Below are positions 23,955 to 36,319 of a DNA stretch of 64,000 nt, in pieces. Each line of letters starts with the position of its first letter. Position 1 is the first letter of the stretch. Position numbers and translations under genes: made by a program. The stretch lies in contig NW_020825298.1 in assembly GCF_003286085.1 (NCBI RefSeq), positions 3,286,001 through 3,350,000 of the forward strand, read 5' to 3'. The stretch comes from Drosophila persimilis (lineage: Eukaryota > Arthropoda > Insecta > Diptera > Drosophilidae). The notes below the pieces were generated by a model. That model saw only the letters and a program-made list of their open reading frames with translations, was not told the origin of the DNA and ran no database searches.

Positions 23955-25605
23955 AATTTCGTTCGCGTAGTCGTGAGCGATCCTCGCATTACAATAGACA
24001 TTCCGGCGGCAGTCAGAACAAGGATCTCTACTGCGACCTGATTGACGGCGACTACCAAGAGGAGCGGAACTACTACTCACATTCTGAGCAGCTCTAGTCG
24101 TCGACTCACTAAATTTATTTTTCTCCTGCTTACGTTGGATAGCCGAGAGGGCTACCGCTTCAGAGTTCGCTTCAGTTAACTTGGTATCTCCACTGTTTTC
24201 GATCTTGGCTATCGTCGCCGTGAAGTAGTCCGTGTAGTACTGAACGTAATACGCAGTCTCACCCGGGTTACCTCCACACTGAATGCCTCCGATGTCAGGG
24301 GACATACATAGTAGAGGTTATAAGGTGCGACGTCTCGGTTATTTTTTCGCTGATGTCAGCTTCGATGTTGTAGCTGATAGATACTGAAACAGAAGTAAAG
24401 CGATGAGAGAATTGTGTAAGATTGTGTAAAATTGTTTAATTGTCTACCAGCACGTTCATCTAGGGTCAGAGGTGGATCCAGCGATGTACAGGAATTGTGC
24501 AACTCCATCGAGTCAACGAGCGTGTCAAGACCTGTCATGTGTCATGTCTTAGACCTTGGAGGTACTTCTCTTCAGACCTTCTTTTCAATCAATAATCTTA
24601 TGATTTTATACTGTGAGATAACTAAGCCGGAAACACACATTTCATGATCACTGCCGACTGCTGGTTGGGTTTCAAAACTGTCTTGCTTATGGCGCTGATA
24701 ACTGTGTTAACTCCATCCATTGTTTCACTTCCTCAACGGTGGTAAATTCGATAAATGCTATACCGCTTGACGGATCTAAATTTCAAACAGAAGCAGATAC
24801 AAAACGTTTGCGTCAAAAAATGATGATGGATCCGATGGGGTTGTAACATTGGTTCGAAGTTCATCGATTATCATTATCTATTGCAAACATAGCTAAACAC
24901 TTCCGTCCATTTTCTTACTTATTTGATTAATTTCCATGGATATTCATCGAGTCTTTGACGCTGTTCCGTTTGACGTGTATTCATGCGCCTTCCCCTCCCT
25001 TTACAATGCGCTCGTGATCTGAAAGTATTTAGAAAGAGAATCAGCTAAAGGGAATCCAGTATGACAATTGACACTTTGTGCACACTTCAAACTTGGTGAT
25101 TCCCTTGGTCACGCCAAAGATAATGATGATTTTGAGGGCATCACTGCCAGCCTGTATATTGTTGCCACCAAACTGACCCTCATTCAGGTTTCCCGTTCAC
25201 CTTCTCTGCTTTTATGTGGAAGATTTGTTCCACTGGTTATTCCATTTCTGGTCTGTGGCTGATATCCACGAGGTTGGCTGCAAGTAGGTATAGGCATAGG
25301 AGATTTGTAGCCAGCTTACTGGTTACTGGACTTGCAGTCCAGTAACGTGCTGCTTTCGTCGGTTGTGCTTCGAATTCGGTAAAGGTCATGACCATTTTTG
25401 TTTAGGTTATTGTGGCGCTTGTAGTCTTTCTATCTCCGACACTGATCATGGTCAGAATTATCATCACACTGATCACTGCCATCCTCTCGTCCGAACTGGC
25501 GCTGCTCAGGACGGAGAGGACGGATAAATCTACCGCTTTCATTGCCACCTCCTCCACCTCCGTCCATTCCTATTCTCTCCTTGAGGTAAATCCGCGGCCT
25601 TGTAG
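23955..25605 (-). pseudogene. Decayed, rearranged RBM5/10-like paralogue (unit 2)
   Basis: Duplicate of the fragment cluster at 18850-20475, with the same inverted exon 2 piece (about 23962-24072), post-RRM2 fragment (about 24077-24305), RRM2-end fragment (about 24447-24538) and Gly-rich start (about 25430-25570). It shares the rearranged structure exactly, so decay began before the 5.1 kb duplication. Small indels, such as extra bases near 24305 and 24985, are private to this copy. Confidence 0.8.
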
Positions 25606-26147
25606 GCACCCCGGTCACCGTTTAGGTTAACAAACTTCTATCAAACGATCTAAGATTAGACAACTGTTTATAGCCTTCCACTCTTTTTTTTTTTTGTTTT
25701 TGTGGCACTCTTTTTTGCCATTCACACAATAGCGATAGTTGATTGTAGCGTGAGAATCTAGAGATGAAAATATTTGAAGAACACCAAATTATTTTAAGAA
25801 AAAGAAAGAAAAAAATGTTTACGCAAGGCACAGATGTCAAGTTAAATATTGCAAATTATAAAAATATGATTATTATTATAGTATATACGATTATAGTCGG
25901 CTCATTTACAGTTGTAATGAAATATTCGCAGTATCGCACAGATCTAAGTATAGTGCTTCAAGACGTCAAAAGCTAGCGCTTTGCAACACTGAAAGTCCCT
26001 CACTGCGCAGCGTGTGTTGGGGAAAAACCATTTTATAATATTTTATTCGATCTAAAAGTAGACTTCCCCCGAAAATCAAACAAAACATAATCAGCTCTGC
26101 AGGCATCGCTCTGTTCCTTCTGGAAGTGCTGTACAAAGTGAAAAGCA

Positions 26148-27946
26148 ATGAAGAAAGTGCTATTAACGAAAACGCAGTGCATACAGCGGGTGTCGTCTGG
26201 AACAGACCTGATATTGAAACAGACAGCGCCAGTTGTAGTTGCTGTTGGACCCGCACCTTTGAACAGCAGCACGTACACACAACGAAAAGCCTTTCTGCCG
26301 GTTTACAAGGATATCATCAGAGAAGTCATGCGTATACCAGATAAAGATATACAACAACGTCTCATCGATGCTATTAATGGATCGGGGAGCGATAAGATAT
26401 CTGCACCTACCTCGCGTCCAAATAAACAGTGTTGTTGTGGGGCGACCAAAGTGAGCGCTTCCACACAAACTGATGACGAACCAAGGATACCATCGCCCAG
26501 TACATCTTATCGAAATCATGCGACGCCAAATACACTCGTAAAGGGGTTGATAAAAAATGACTCATTGACTGATGTACCCAGTCCCAGTCCCAGCCCCATT
26601 CCTAGTCCCAGTCCAGCTCCATCCATGCCTCAGAAAGTGGCGAAAAAGCGTGGTCGTAAGCGCAACACCTGTGTGCCACAAGTGGTCAAAGTATCAGCAG
26701 CTGAAATGGCCCAGCAGGACCGGGAGGCTAAACAACTATCTCCCGTGATCACCAAGAAGAGAAAACTGGAAGTTCCTGTATGTCAAAGTGGCTACAGACA
26801 CACAATTGTATATTGCAAGTTTGGACATTAATTTATTTGTATTCCCAGGAACGAAAGAGGAAAGAGGAAGATCGACCGGCGTTAGAGCGTCGCAGCTCGA
26901 CCATGTCGGATGTGTCCATCAACGTGGCTGAAGGTATCGAATGTGTCGACTCTTACATTGAAAATGGTATGGACATCATTCGCATAATGGCTATGGAATT
27001 CCAGAAGGCCCGTATTTTGTCTCTTCAGGGCCTGCTGTGAGTAATTGTAAACATGTACCTTGAAATCAGATGTGTGATTTTAGTTCTTCCCCTACTTAGA
27101 CCCATTCATGATGATATTCTAGACGGCGACATTTATGGCGTGCGGCGTCAGATTTTTGTTTGCAAACATAGCAATTTTGATATCAATGAAATGATTAGCG
27201 CTGATGGTGAAGATTGCCTGGAACTTGCTCTAACGAATGATCGTGATCCGGATCTAGTCACAGCCCTTTTAACAGCCGGCTGTGTGCCCAACCACATATA
27301 CGAAAACGGAAATACGGCCCTCCACATAGCTGTCATCAACAACATTGATAGAGAATCCATAAGGCAACTAATGCTACGTATTGACCTGGATCTCTTGCTA
27401 CAGACAAACGATGCCGGGTACACTGCCCTGCACCTGGCAGTGCGTCACAATCAGTACCATGTGGCAGAGACCATATTGGACTGCATAGATGAGCGGCAAT
27501 TGGAGGGGGGGGCTGTATATCGGAGGGCAACAGAGACGACAGACTCAAAGCTGACGCCAGAGAAAGCGTTTGCCAAATACTATGAGCGTGCCTGCGATAG
27601 ACTAGAAACAACCAAGGATGTGCTCAAGAATCGCCGATTAAAGCTGGATATTCTAAATACAGCAGAGTTGATGGCGGGCAACACTCCTCTTTTCTTTGCT
27701 GTAGAACAGGGGCAAGGTGAGCTAATGGAAAAGGCGATAAAATATTTCGTAATGTTGCATCATCATCGTCTTTATATTTCAGAGCATATTTGCTATTTCC
27801 TGTTGGCTCATTTGTGCGATCCAGACCAGGAAAACCTCAGCGGGCATTCCCCCAAATCGTTTCACTACGAATATGCTCGCATTTTGAGGATTAATTTGAA
27901 AATATCCCGCGTGATGGATAAAGTCATTGGCATATTAAATGGATGA
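26148..27946 (+). CDS. pickle: Pickle-like nuclear IkappaB, ankyrin repeats (copy 2)
   Basis: Second pickle-like gene, open and correctly spliced by the same signals: exons 26148-26777, 26849-27036, 27100-27716, 27783-27946, about 532 aa. By eye, the coding differences from copy 1 are eleven amino-acid-changing substitutions, two synonymous ones, and an in-frame 9 bp deletion in exon 2 (GMDIIRIM instead of GMDNEKLIRIM). Eight of the replacements fall in the disordered N-terminus and only two in the ankyrin exon. The NLS-like KKRGRKR and the ankyrin signatures are kept. Both copies therefore look expressible, and divergence sits mostly outside the ankyrin domain that would contact the Rel partner. 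Confidence 0.82.
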
Positions 27947-27981
27947 AGATAAATGTACATTACATCGAAAATTAAATATGT

Positions 27982-28535
27982 TTAGCCCCAGTTTAGTTCA
28001 AAATTGGTTTTCTTGAGCTTCGCCAATTCCATTGGACGCAGGGACGGTGGTAGACCAATCTGATGTGTTCTCCAAGGCCATTTCTTTGCTTTTCGCTTGC
28101 GAGTTTTCGAGTTCTTCTGCGCTCCAACTGCAAAACAATAATTGTTAGGTATTTCCATTTGTAATCCCTTTCCTACGTGGAATGTACCTAGCTTTTCCAG
28201 CTTCTTGAACTCCCTTTCACTATAATGACCATAATTGCAATACAGATCGAACTTGCAGTATCCCTTAAAATAGCGCTGACATGGTTTCTTTAGACGCTCC
28301 TCTGCCAAAATCTTAGCGGGATCTATGTACATACATATGTAAGTGTCAAACAGTGGGTTAGTTGGACAGTGGGTACGCTCTGTTGCAAGCAGAGATAGTA
28401 GCTCGTACCTTCAAAGCGCCGCATGTACCGATACTTGGCCACCGTGTGAGATATGCCATTGTTGTGCAGCTTCCGCACATTCAAGTCACTTTTCATAAAA
28501 CAACCGCAGTAATCACAAAAATAACTTTGCCCCAT
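27982..28535 (-). CDS. ZMAT5 / U11-U12 snRNP 20K-like protein (copy 2)
   Basis: Second copy of the minor-spliceosome protein: exons (minus) 28409-28535, 28188-28322, 27982-28127; 135 aa. The only coding difference I see from copy 1 is one silent change (TTT to TCT on the plus strand near 28314). The matrin-type C2H2 and the CCCH finger are intact. Its perfect protein conservation contrasts with the adjoining pickle-like copy. Confidence 0.88.
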
Positions 28536-28905
28536 TTGGAAAGGGGTGAAAATGTAAACAATAACTTTTCGTCCTAGAGATGGTTAAATCCATGAGTCGA
28601 TAGTACTACCACTAACCATACAGTATAGTATATACCACGCAAAGTACGTGATAATGCATGTGCACCCATACACTAAAACATGCTGGTGGCAAAACAGATC
28701 AGACCTGAGAGAGTTCAAAAAATCTGAAAAAACATACAATCACATATTTTTGTCGAAACATATTGCGTGTGTACTAACACATGCAAAGATGTTCTCTCTG
28801 CGCTCTATCTCTCATGATGACGTCACTCTGGGGTACGGATAGCGCAAGTCGGTGTGTGACACTTTCGTTGTATGAACTGGCACATCTATATACTGTATGG
28901 TTAGT

Positions 28906-29526
28906 GGTACTACTCTTGATAGTGATGCAAGCTAATAGACTATCGTATGCATTTTTTTGCAAATTTTGTTATGGAAATATATGAAATCTTTTAAATATTA
29001 CATTTTTGTAATAGCCACTCCAAAATAATATCATTTAAAGGACTGGGATTTTCCCAGGCAGTCGGCATGTGGGCATGGCAAAATGTTTCATCTAGCTAAT
29101 AATATTCGACGGAATATCAAAATTTAACAATAGGAACGACTATCCTCTTTTGTTTTTTTTTTTACCTATTTCGCTAAAACCTTTTTTTAGACAAGATCCA
29201 ATAAAAGCAAGTGTTTAAAATAAACCAGTCAATTAGAAAATAGATTCACTAATCGTATAAAATTATGTGGGCATGCATAAATGTTCTATATAGCTAGTAA
29301 TATTCTACAGAATATCAAAAACGGGGGATATGTAAAAAAGATCTTGAATTCGTCAGTATATGGTATATTTAGAAAATATCACGTAAATTTTGGTATATTT
29401 GCGAGGGCCAGACAGTATATATATGATAAATAAATCCACGGTCACACAAAGTGAAAGACAAAAGATATTGGCAAAAAGCCGGTGGAAAAGGGAAAATTTA
29501 AGAGTTGTAAACCGCTTATTAGAGGA
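28906..29526. repeat. Repeat-rich spacer and Plap promoter region
   Basis: Two related stretches at about 29068-29121 and 29267-29324 (GTGGGCATG, then CTAGTAATATTC, then GAATATCAAAA) are spaced about 200 bp apart and belong to a family also seen at 40980-41770. Closer to Plap are GGTATATTT (about 29390; resembles Ohler motif 6) and CGGTCACACAA (29439-29449; 9 of 11 matches to core-promoter Motif 1, YGGTCACACTR), consistent with a TATA-less Drosophila promoter. Confidence 0.55.
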
Positions 29527-32080
29527 ATGGAGCCTACGCTGGATACGTATAAGCTTAGCTGTGAGCTGTTTGGCCACAGCTTAGATGTGCGCGCTGTTGC
29601 CGCTGGTAGCGTCACGCCCGAGGGTCAAATTATTTTGTCTGGGTCTCGCGACAAGAGTACAAAGCTGTGGAAACCAATTGGGTGCGTTGTTTGAGCTAGA
29701 ATCATGTGGTTTTTTAATCCTCAATCCTCCTTTGATATTCCAGCAACGAGTATATTGAGAGCCTGACGCTGAAGGACCACAAAAATTTCATATCCTACAT
29801 ATATTTCCATACCGCCGAGCAGTGGATTTGCACGGCCAGCAATGACGCGACAATTTGCATCTATAAGCAAGACGGCTTTCTGCCCCTGCTTACGCTTAAA
29901 GGTCACGAGTCGACCGTTTGTGCCTTGTCTGAGGGCCTGAAGCCGCGCAGTCTCATCAGCGGCAGTTGGGACAAAACGGCTCGTGTGTGGACCATAGGAG
30001 AAACGGGCGAAGCTACGACCGTGTCCCTCAAAGGGCACGAAGCAGCCGTCTGGGCTGTGGCCACTCTGAAAACGGAGCAAAAGTACGTGACCGGTGGGGC
30101 CGACAAGTGCATTTACTACTGGAACGAGAAGGGCGAGAAGCTGCGTCTGCTCAAGGGCCACACCGACTGCGTTCGCGGTCTGATTGGCCTAGAGGCCAAC
30201 ACGCTACTCTCGTGCGGCAACGATGGCGTCCTGAACTTCTGGAACGAGGAGGGCGAGTGCGTGCGCAAGCTGGCCGGGCATACCAACTACATCTATGCCA
30301 TGGCCCGAAACCAGGCCTTGGGCGACCAGGTCGTTGTCTCCTGCGGCGAGGACAGCACTCTGCGCATGTGGAATGTAATAACCGGTGATGAGTTGGGCGA
30401 GCCCATTCTGCATCCGGGAATATCGGTGTGGTCAGTGGCGTGTCTGCTAAACGGAGACATTGTCACGGGCTGCAGCGATGGCGTCGTCCGAGTCTTTAGC
30501 AAAGACCCAGCGCGTCAAGCAAGCGAGGCCAACCGAAAAGCCTTCGACCTGGCCGTTGCCACTCGAAAGTCGCAGATAAACGAGGAGATTGGCGGCGTTA
30601 AGAAAACTGAGTGAGCCTTGCCTTCGCTTTTCTTTCATCTCGCACTCGGTGCCTTATGTACTCCTTTCAGTCTTCCAGGTCCTGAGGCCCTGCTAGCGAA
30701 TGGAACCCGCGAGGGACAAACGAAAATGGTACGTCATCTAGATGGATCCGTCAAGTGTTATTCCTGGGAGCTCGGCAAGTGGAATTTGGTTGGTGATGTC
30801 ATGGGCGCCTCGGGTGGCACTCAGGTCACCTCCGGCAAGAATCTGTACGAGGGCAAGGAGTACGACTTTGTGTTCAATGTCGACATCTCCGACACGGCTC
30901 CGCCGATAAAACTTCCCTACAACCATGGCGAAGATCCGTGGCTGGCAGCACAAGCCTTCATTCACAAGAACGATCTGCCACAGGCATACCTCGAACAGGT
31001 GGCCAACTTTATTGTAAAGAACTCTAAGAGTGGGCCTGTGGTGATGAGTCAGGCACCCAGCGGCTATCAGGATCCCTTTACTGGCGGCTCTCGCTATGTA
31101 CCCGGCTCTACCAGTACGAATGTCGCAACCCCTGGCAATGCGGATCCCTTCACCGGATCCTCTAGCTATTCTACTAGCGCAAGCAATGCGTCGTCCAGTG
31201 TGGATGTGAACTTTGTGCGTGCGGGAGATAAACATTTCCCCGTCAACAACTATCGCACGTTTGACACCTGCGATGCCACCAAAGTGCTGGAGAAATTAAA
31301 GTGAGTGGATTGGTGATTTGATGGCTATTACATTAAGGATCTTTAAATTGCTGAATTGCTTTTTTCAGAGAGTTCAACAAAAAGCTTACGCCCAGCGATG
31401 GACAAGTTGGCGATGAATTGTTGCTTGCTGTCATTAAGCTAACTGATCAGTCTCCGGTGGTGGACCTGACAGCTCTGGAGGCGTTGACTATTCTACTTAA
31501 ATGGCCACCCGGTCAGGTCTTTCCGGTCATCGATATACTGCGCCTGGCCGTGCGCAACGAGGCAATCTTCAGTATCCTCACTAATAGCCATAACATCCTT
31601 GGAATCGTAATACCACACCTCAGTGGAGCTGCGGCTAATCAGTTGATGGTGGTGCGCTGCTTGGCCAACAGCCTCACCCACCACACTGGAAGGAAGCAGG
31701 TGGAGTCGGAGTTGCCCAAGATCATTGAACTGATTAGTGGAATCCGTGCGGGCAGCGCCAATCTGCAGATTGCGATGGCTACCTTCTATCTGAACCTGAC
31801 CATTTCGCAGACTCTGGGTGTGGCAAAGTCCGAGGTGTGCTATATGGTCACCGCGGGTGTTGTGGAGCTGCTCAAGTGGGCCAAGGATCTGGAGGCCTGC
31901 TACCGTTCCATGCAAGCCATCGGAAACTTGACCACGACCCCATGTGGCCAGGAGACCATCGCCCAAGTTATCTCCGTCGACTATGTGATGGACAAGTTGC
32001 GTGAACTGACCAACACGCCTCAAGGCGAGAACTTCAGCAAGTTGAACACGGTGGGACAGGCCCTTCTGGCGGCATTCTAA
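29527..32080 (+). CDS. Plap: Phospholipase A2-activating protein (PLAA/Ufd3/Doa1)
   Basis: Ubiquitin-binding cofactor of the p97/Cdc48 (TER94) ATPase, acting in ubiquitin recycling and endolysosomal sorting. Exons: 29527-29681, 29744-30610, 30671-31300, 31369-32080; 787 aa. The N-terminal half is a WD40 propeller (for example SGSRDKSTKLW, SGSWDKTARVW, CGEDSTLRMW, GCSDGVVRVF). Next is the PFU ubiquitin-binding domain (about 360-450; YDFVFNVDISD..KLPYN), then a Gly/Ser-rich linker, and a C-terminal PUL armadillo-like domain that binds Cdc48 (FLPLAL-type helices; LTALEALTILLKWP). The start follows a good context at MEPTLDTYKL; an upstream in-frame Met would add 15 unlikely residues. Confidence 0.95.
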
Positions 32081-32148
32081 GTATACTTTCTGCCTAATTT
32101 CTAAATTATATATTGGAGAATGATTTTTCTAAATAAATATTAAACACT

Positions 32149-32783
32149 TTAGTCGGCTGACGTTTTGGAATGCTGAGGCGCCTCTTCTGTGCCTGCTGGC
32201 TTCGAATTAGCAGCGGGCTGCTGTCGGCTGTTTATGCGCTCCAACAGCTCCAGCTTCCATCGCTCCTCGGGCACTCCCTTGGCCCAGTCAGGCACAGTAA
32301 TGTTGGGTAGCGAAATCGTGGACATGGCTTTCAGTATCTAAGGATATAAATATTGACATAAGATCTTGATCGTCTAGCTTTCCACGAGTACGGCCAAACA
32401 ACCTGTTCGGTTTGCGTCTTATCCAGCTCCATTTGAAGTTCTTGGGGTCGGGGCTCATTCCACACTTGCCGTTCGATTTCAATGTCGGCACTCTCAATGG
32501 GAGGCATATTGGGATCGCCGTGGGTAACTGCTGCTGTTGTCAGATCAATGTCATCGTCATCATCTACAGGTACTGTGATGGCCTCCGCCTCCAATTGTGG
32601 TGGCTGTGGCTCTGTTCTCGGTTCACTGTCGTTCACATCACCATCGTCCATGGCAAGCATTTGGTATCCATCGTAGGCATCCGAGTCATCGCTATCTTCG
32701 CTCTCGATACCAACGCGCGGATGGTCCACTGCTGGCGTTGGAAATATCTCATGACCAGGATCAGACGGTAATTCTGGCCCCAT
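32149..32783 (-). CDS. MEA1 (male-enhanced antigen 1)-like protein
   Basis: Small acidic protein of the MEA1 family; the molecular role is not established. Exons (minus): 32403-32783 and 32149-32337, split by a 65 bp intron; 189 aa. The N-terminal part is acidic (EDSDDSDAYDGYQ, DDDDDIDL). The conserved family end reads MSTISLPNITVPDWAKGVP..W, parallel to the human MEA1 C-terminus (valine-rich helix, SLP, VP-W-A). The gene converges on Plap: the two stop codons are 68 bp apart, so the 3' UTRs probably overlap. The D. melanogaster counterpart may be CG14341, from memory and unverified. Confidence 0.8.
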
Positions 32784-32965
32784 TGCTTTATTATTTATTT
32801 TTCCGTAGTTCTTTCTTCGATAACGATAGCCCGTAGCAGTGCTGTAAAATTCCAGCCAAGACAGTAGGTAGCGAACCAGTAGTTCGCTTTATTGCGAACC
32901 TATAGAGCCGTTACTTTTATAAGCAGGAATGTTAACGGAGACTAAACACGTATAGTTGTGAAAAT

Positions 32966-34785
32966 TTAATACATATAACCCGCTGTGGAGGCAACGGCAG
33001 CTGAGCTGCTCGCATCGGGTACCCCGCCCTTTTGATGCGGCACAATTGTGGATTTGATGTCCCGATTAGAGGTTTTGCGCAGCTCCGTCGCGGCATGCTG
33101 CAGCTGCACGGTGCACTCGTTGCTGGCGCCATTCAAGGTGAGATGAGCGCACTCCTTTTCCAGAAGCATGGCCAGAGCCTCGAGAAGCTCAACGAAACCG
33201 AGTGCCAAGGCGGCGCGACGGATGCGATTGAGTTCCTTGTAGAAGTGCTGGGTCTTGTCCGGCATCTTCTTGGCATGGCGCAGTACCTTCTGAACGTCGG
33301 ACTGTAGGCTAGCCTGTCGTATCCACACAACGCTGCTCTGGGAATAGGAACGGCGATCGGCGCGAACTGGAAAGCTGGCCGTTTCGCCGGGGGCCAGATC
33401 CTCGGTAAAACCGAGTAACTCCAGATCTCCCAACCAGGGTATGACATTCGATCCTGGCGGCAGAATGTTCAGCATCAGATTTGACTTCTTCTTGGCATCG
33501 GTAAAGGCATACATGAAGCCGTACCACTTCTCGCCCACCCGCACCAAGGCGGCCATATTCTCCATTTTCAGAGCCCCGTGCAGCAGGACACAGAGGCACT
33601 CCTTCTGCTGCTCCGTTTGTGGGCCACTGCTGTGCTTTAGCACGATCGTGACATCCGCATCATCGCCGCTCTCTTCGGTGTCCTTGGGATCCTTGGCGTA
33701 AAACTCTCGAATGTCCTGTTCGAGTCTCTCCAGCTCGTAGTTCGGATTGCTTGTGTCTAGCGTGAGTTTGGCTGGCTTCGCCACTACTGCCATGCCCGCA
33801 GAGCGACGACTTGTCTTCTCACGCTCGACCTTCGGCAGTACCCAATGCCGGCTTAGAGTCGCCGGCGAGCCTATGTCGGACAGAGCCAGGAAACCACACA
33901 CGTCGATCCGCTGATCAATTTGACGCACCTCGGCCTCCACGCCAAGCACTGCCGGCTGCTCATATGGGGTTGTGGGGGGCCAGAGCAGAACGGGAGCCTC
34001 CATGCGGAAATAGCTGCCGCACTTCAACGTGACCTCGGTGGACTTGTAGCTTGTCTCGCACAGACGTTCGATCAGCTCGAAAACGGCAGTGCGTCCCAGT
34101 TCACTTTTGTGACTCGGAGTAGAAGTGGCCTCATTTGTTTCGGGATTCTTTACGGGTGTCATAAATAGCTGACCTGGATAAAAGCAAAGGCAAAGGAAAA
34201 GGCGTTTAGGGGTAAATTCTTGAGGTGTTCATTTCTTTACCTACCCTTTAGTAAGGCAGCGTCTAAGAGTTGCTGATACATGACCAGGGCGCGGGTAAAA
34301 TACTGATCACTGTGTAGTCCCAGACATATGAAGTTCAGGTTGTAGTTAGCCACAGTCCGGAGCCACGCGTACTCCGGATCAGCTTCTTTGCCGGCATAGG
34401 TTTCTAGAAAGCCGCTGATCGAAGTGGTGCCAAAACCCAGACCGCAGTCGGTGAACACAACCAGCTGCAAGAGGTTCTGTGCTCCCCAGGTGGACATTAT
34501 GCTGACGGATGTCTTAAGCATGGTCAGCAGACAGGCCTTGTCCACCGTCTCGATCTTCTTCACCGCCTGTCGTATCTGATCATAGTCGCGTGTGAAATCC
34601 ACCTTCAACTCCGCGGTCGTTGTATACGATATCAGGGCAAGGTGTTCCAGTTTGCCGGCCGCCGTGAAATTGTCGAGTAGATGTTGGATGCCCTTGGTGG
34701 CCAGCGATAGATATGTGTGCTCATTCCTGCCGGGAACTGGGCGTAGCATCGAAAGCGATGCATCTACGGCTATGATCGTCGGCAT
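32966..34785 (-). CDS. IntS14: Integrator complex subunit 14
   Basis: Subunit of Integrator, which cleaves nascent snRNA and mRNA at RNA polymerase II; IntS14 forms the IntS10-IntS13-IntS14 module. Exons (minus): 34245-34785 and 32966-34173, separated by a 71 bp intron; 582 aa. The protein opens with a von Willebrand A fold whose MIDAS-type motif is DASLS at residues 8-12, followed by the expected alternating strands (LVVFTDCGLGFG). A beta-barrel region and a helical C-terminus follow (QHFYKELNRIRRAALALGF). Length and order match metazoan IntS14. The start codon gives MPTIIAVDASLSML, the normal family N-terminus. Confidence 0.93.
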
Positions 34786-36319
34786 TGTAAATTATAGTAA
34801 AAACAATCAAAATGTACTTTTTCCTGAGCTGAGCGTCTTTGTTTACGTATCTTCTTCTTGTACTCCAGCTGAAAGTGCCATTCCCTTCGCAAGGCGCTCA
34901 TTTAACGTTTTCAAGTGAATGGCATATTTCTTCCATTTGGCGCCAACAAAAAATTCAATTAAAATCGACGCCTGCTAAATACGAACTTAAGCATCTCAAT
35001 CAATCGTTTGGGGACTGGACTGCATATTAGATTTTAATTGTCTTGATTTCGCCGCGAAACCATCCAGTGATAGAGACCCCTGTCATTTGTTTGCATTGCA
35101 CTCAATAGTTTTGTATTAATATAAATTGAATTTTGATTCGATTCCACTTCCACCCCGACTTGACTATGCGGGGTCGGTCTCTTCCTGCTCTTTTAATTAC
35201 ATTTTATTAAAAACATATGAGCGCCGCCCGCGGGGCTCTCTCCAGCCCCCAGCATCGGCAGTCGGCAGTCGCAGAGGCATTATTCAGGGAGAGGAGAATA
35301 CAAATCCACTCCCGACCAGGCGCCAGCATTCATTCAGTGTGCTCTGCTCGAGCAGTGAGGTCGCGTCTCCAAGCAAAGAATCATTTCCAAAGTGTGCCAC
35401 ATAAAATATTTCTGTTTTAAGACTTCTTGCAGTTGGAGTGTACAAACTTCTCAAGAAAGTGAGTAATAATTGTATTGACTAGCTCATAGTATCTTCAATG
35501 AATATAGAATATACTAGCATAGAGGCCTTATGCCATATATACAGCACAAACAATTTATCAACCTTTTAACCCAAGCCGAGCATCCTTATCAACAAATAAT
35601 TCTCTCGTCAGCCTCGGTGTTTTTAATTTTTTACTCATTAGCGGTGATCGTAAATAATAATTTCACTCGCATATTTCTGACCCAATTTCCCGAATGCAGC
35701 ATTTCCTCTCCATATAGTGGAAATCTGGCACGAGGGAGGGTAGGGATATTTTTGCGTCATTTGTTTATCGTTGCAAGAACAATATAGCCGATTATATGGC
35801 GCTGCGCTCTATATATGCATATATGTATGTACATATGTATGTACATACATAGTTCACACACATCAGCGAGGTCTAACCAACCACACAATGAATCCGATCC
35901 GACAAGGAACCCATGCGCTTTGTTTGCAAATCTTTTGGAATGACTTTATTTATTTGTGTTTTCCCCGGTCCCGTCCCAATAATAGACCCCTAAATATTGC
36001 ATTTTTGGCTTGCATCGGCCATAAATTGTTCGCATTTTGTTTTGTTTATACGAATGGTATTTGTTATAAACAATTTTAGCTGTAATTAATAAGGAAATGT
36101 TTGGCTTATAACTACCACCCGGATACACAATGGCAAAACGGCGCGGAGCGACGCCATTTAAATTTATTTTCAATTTCCATTGATTCAGTTTCCTCTCGAC
36201 TCTGCACAGAATACGCTGTGGATTGCACTCCACTACTCGAATCTGCATAGCTGCATCCCATTTAAAGATCATATCGGATCAGATCAGACCAGATCATCAG
36301 AGCCACGCACTACTGCATC
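34786..36319. other. Divergent intergenic region between IntS14 and the coiled-coil gene
   Basis: Contains the promoters of two divergent genes. Visible: a run of TATGTA/TACATA repeats at about 35815-35850, an ATCAGATC/AGATCAG cluster at about 36275-36300, and AT-rich filler. The open frames here lack coding character. Confidence 0.4.

Larger units (their letters stand above)
23786..28905. repeat. 5.1 kb tandem duplication, unit 2
   Basis: Second copy of the duplication. The junction at about 23785/23786 joins the right-end sequence TGTATGGTTAGT to the left-end sequence GCTTGAGTAC, with at most a few bases of shared sequence. The right end is at about 28905, where TGTATGGTTAGT continues into unique sequence. 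Because the left boundary lies just right of the DRE at 18667-18674, unit 2 has no copy of that element. Confidence 0.93.

Noticed and set aside
27982..28332. Unspliced 116-codon reading of the ZMAT5-like gene as a separate gene
   Set aside because: It starts inside an intron; the three-exon model restores the family N-terminus and the matrin-type finger.
34837..34918. Possible short coding exon upstream of IntS14 on the plus strand
   Set aside because: Frame translation is low complexity and there is no compatible donor or downstream exon.
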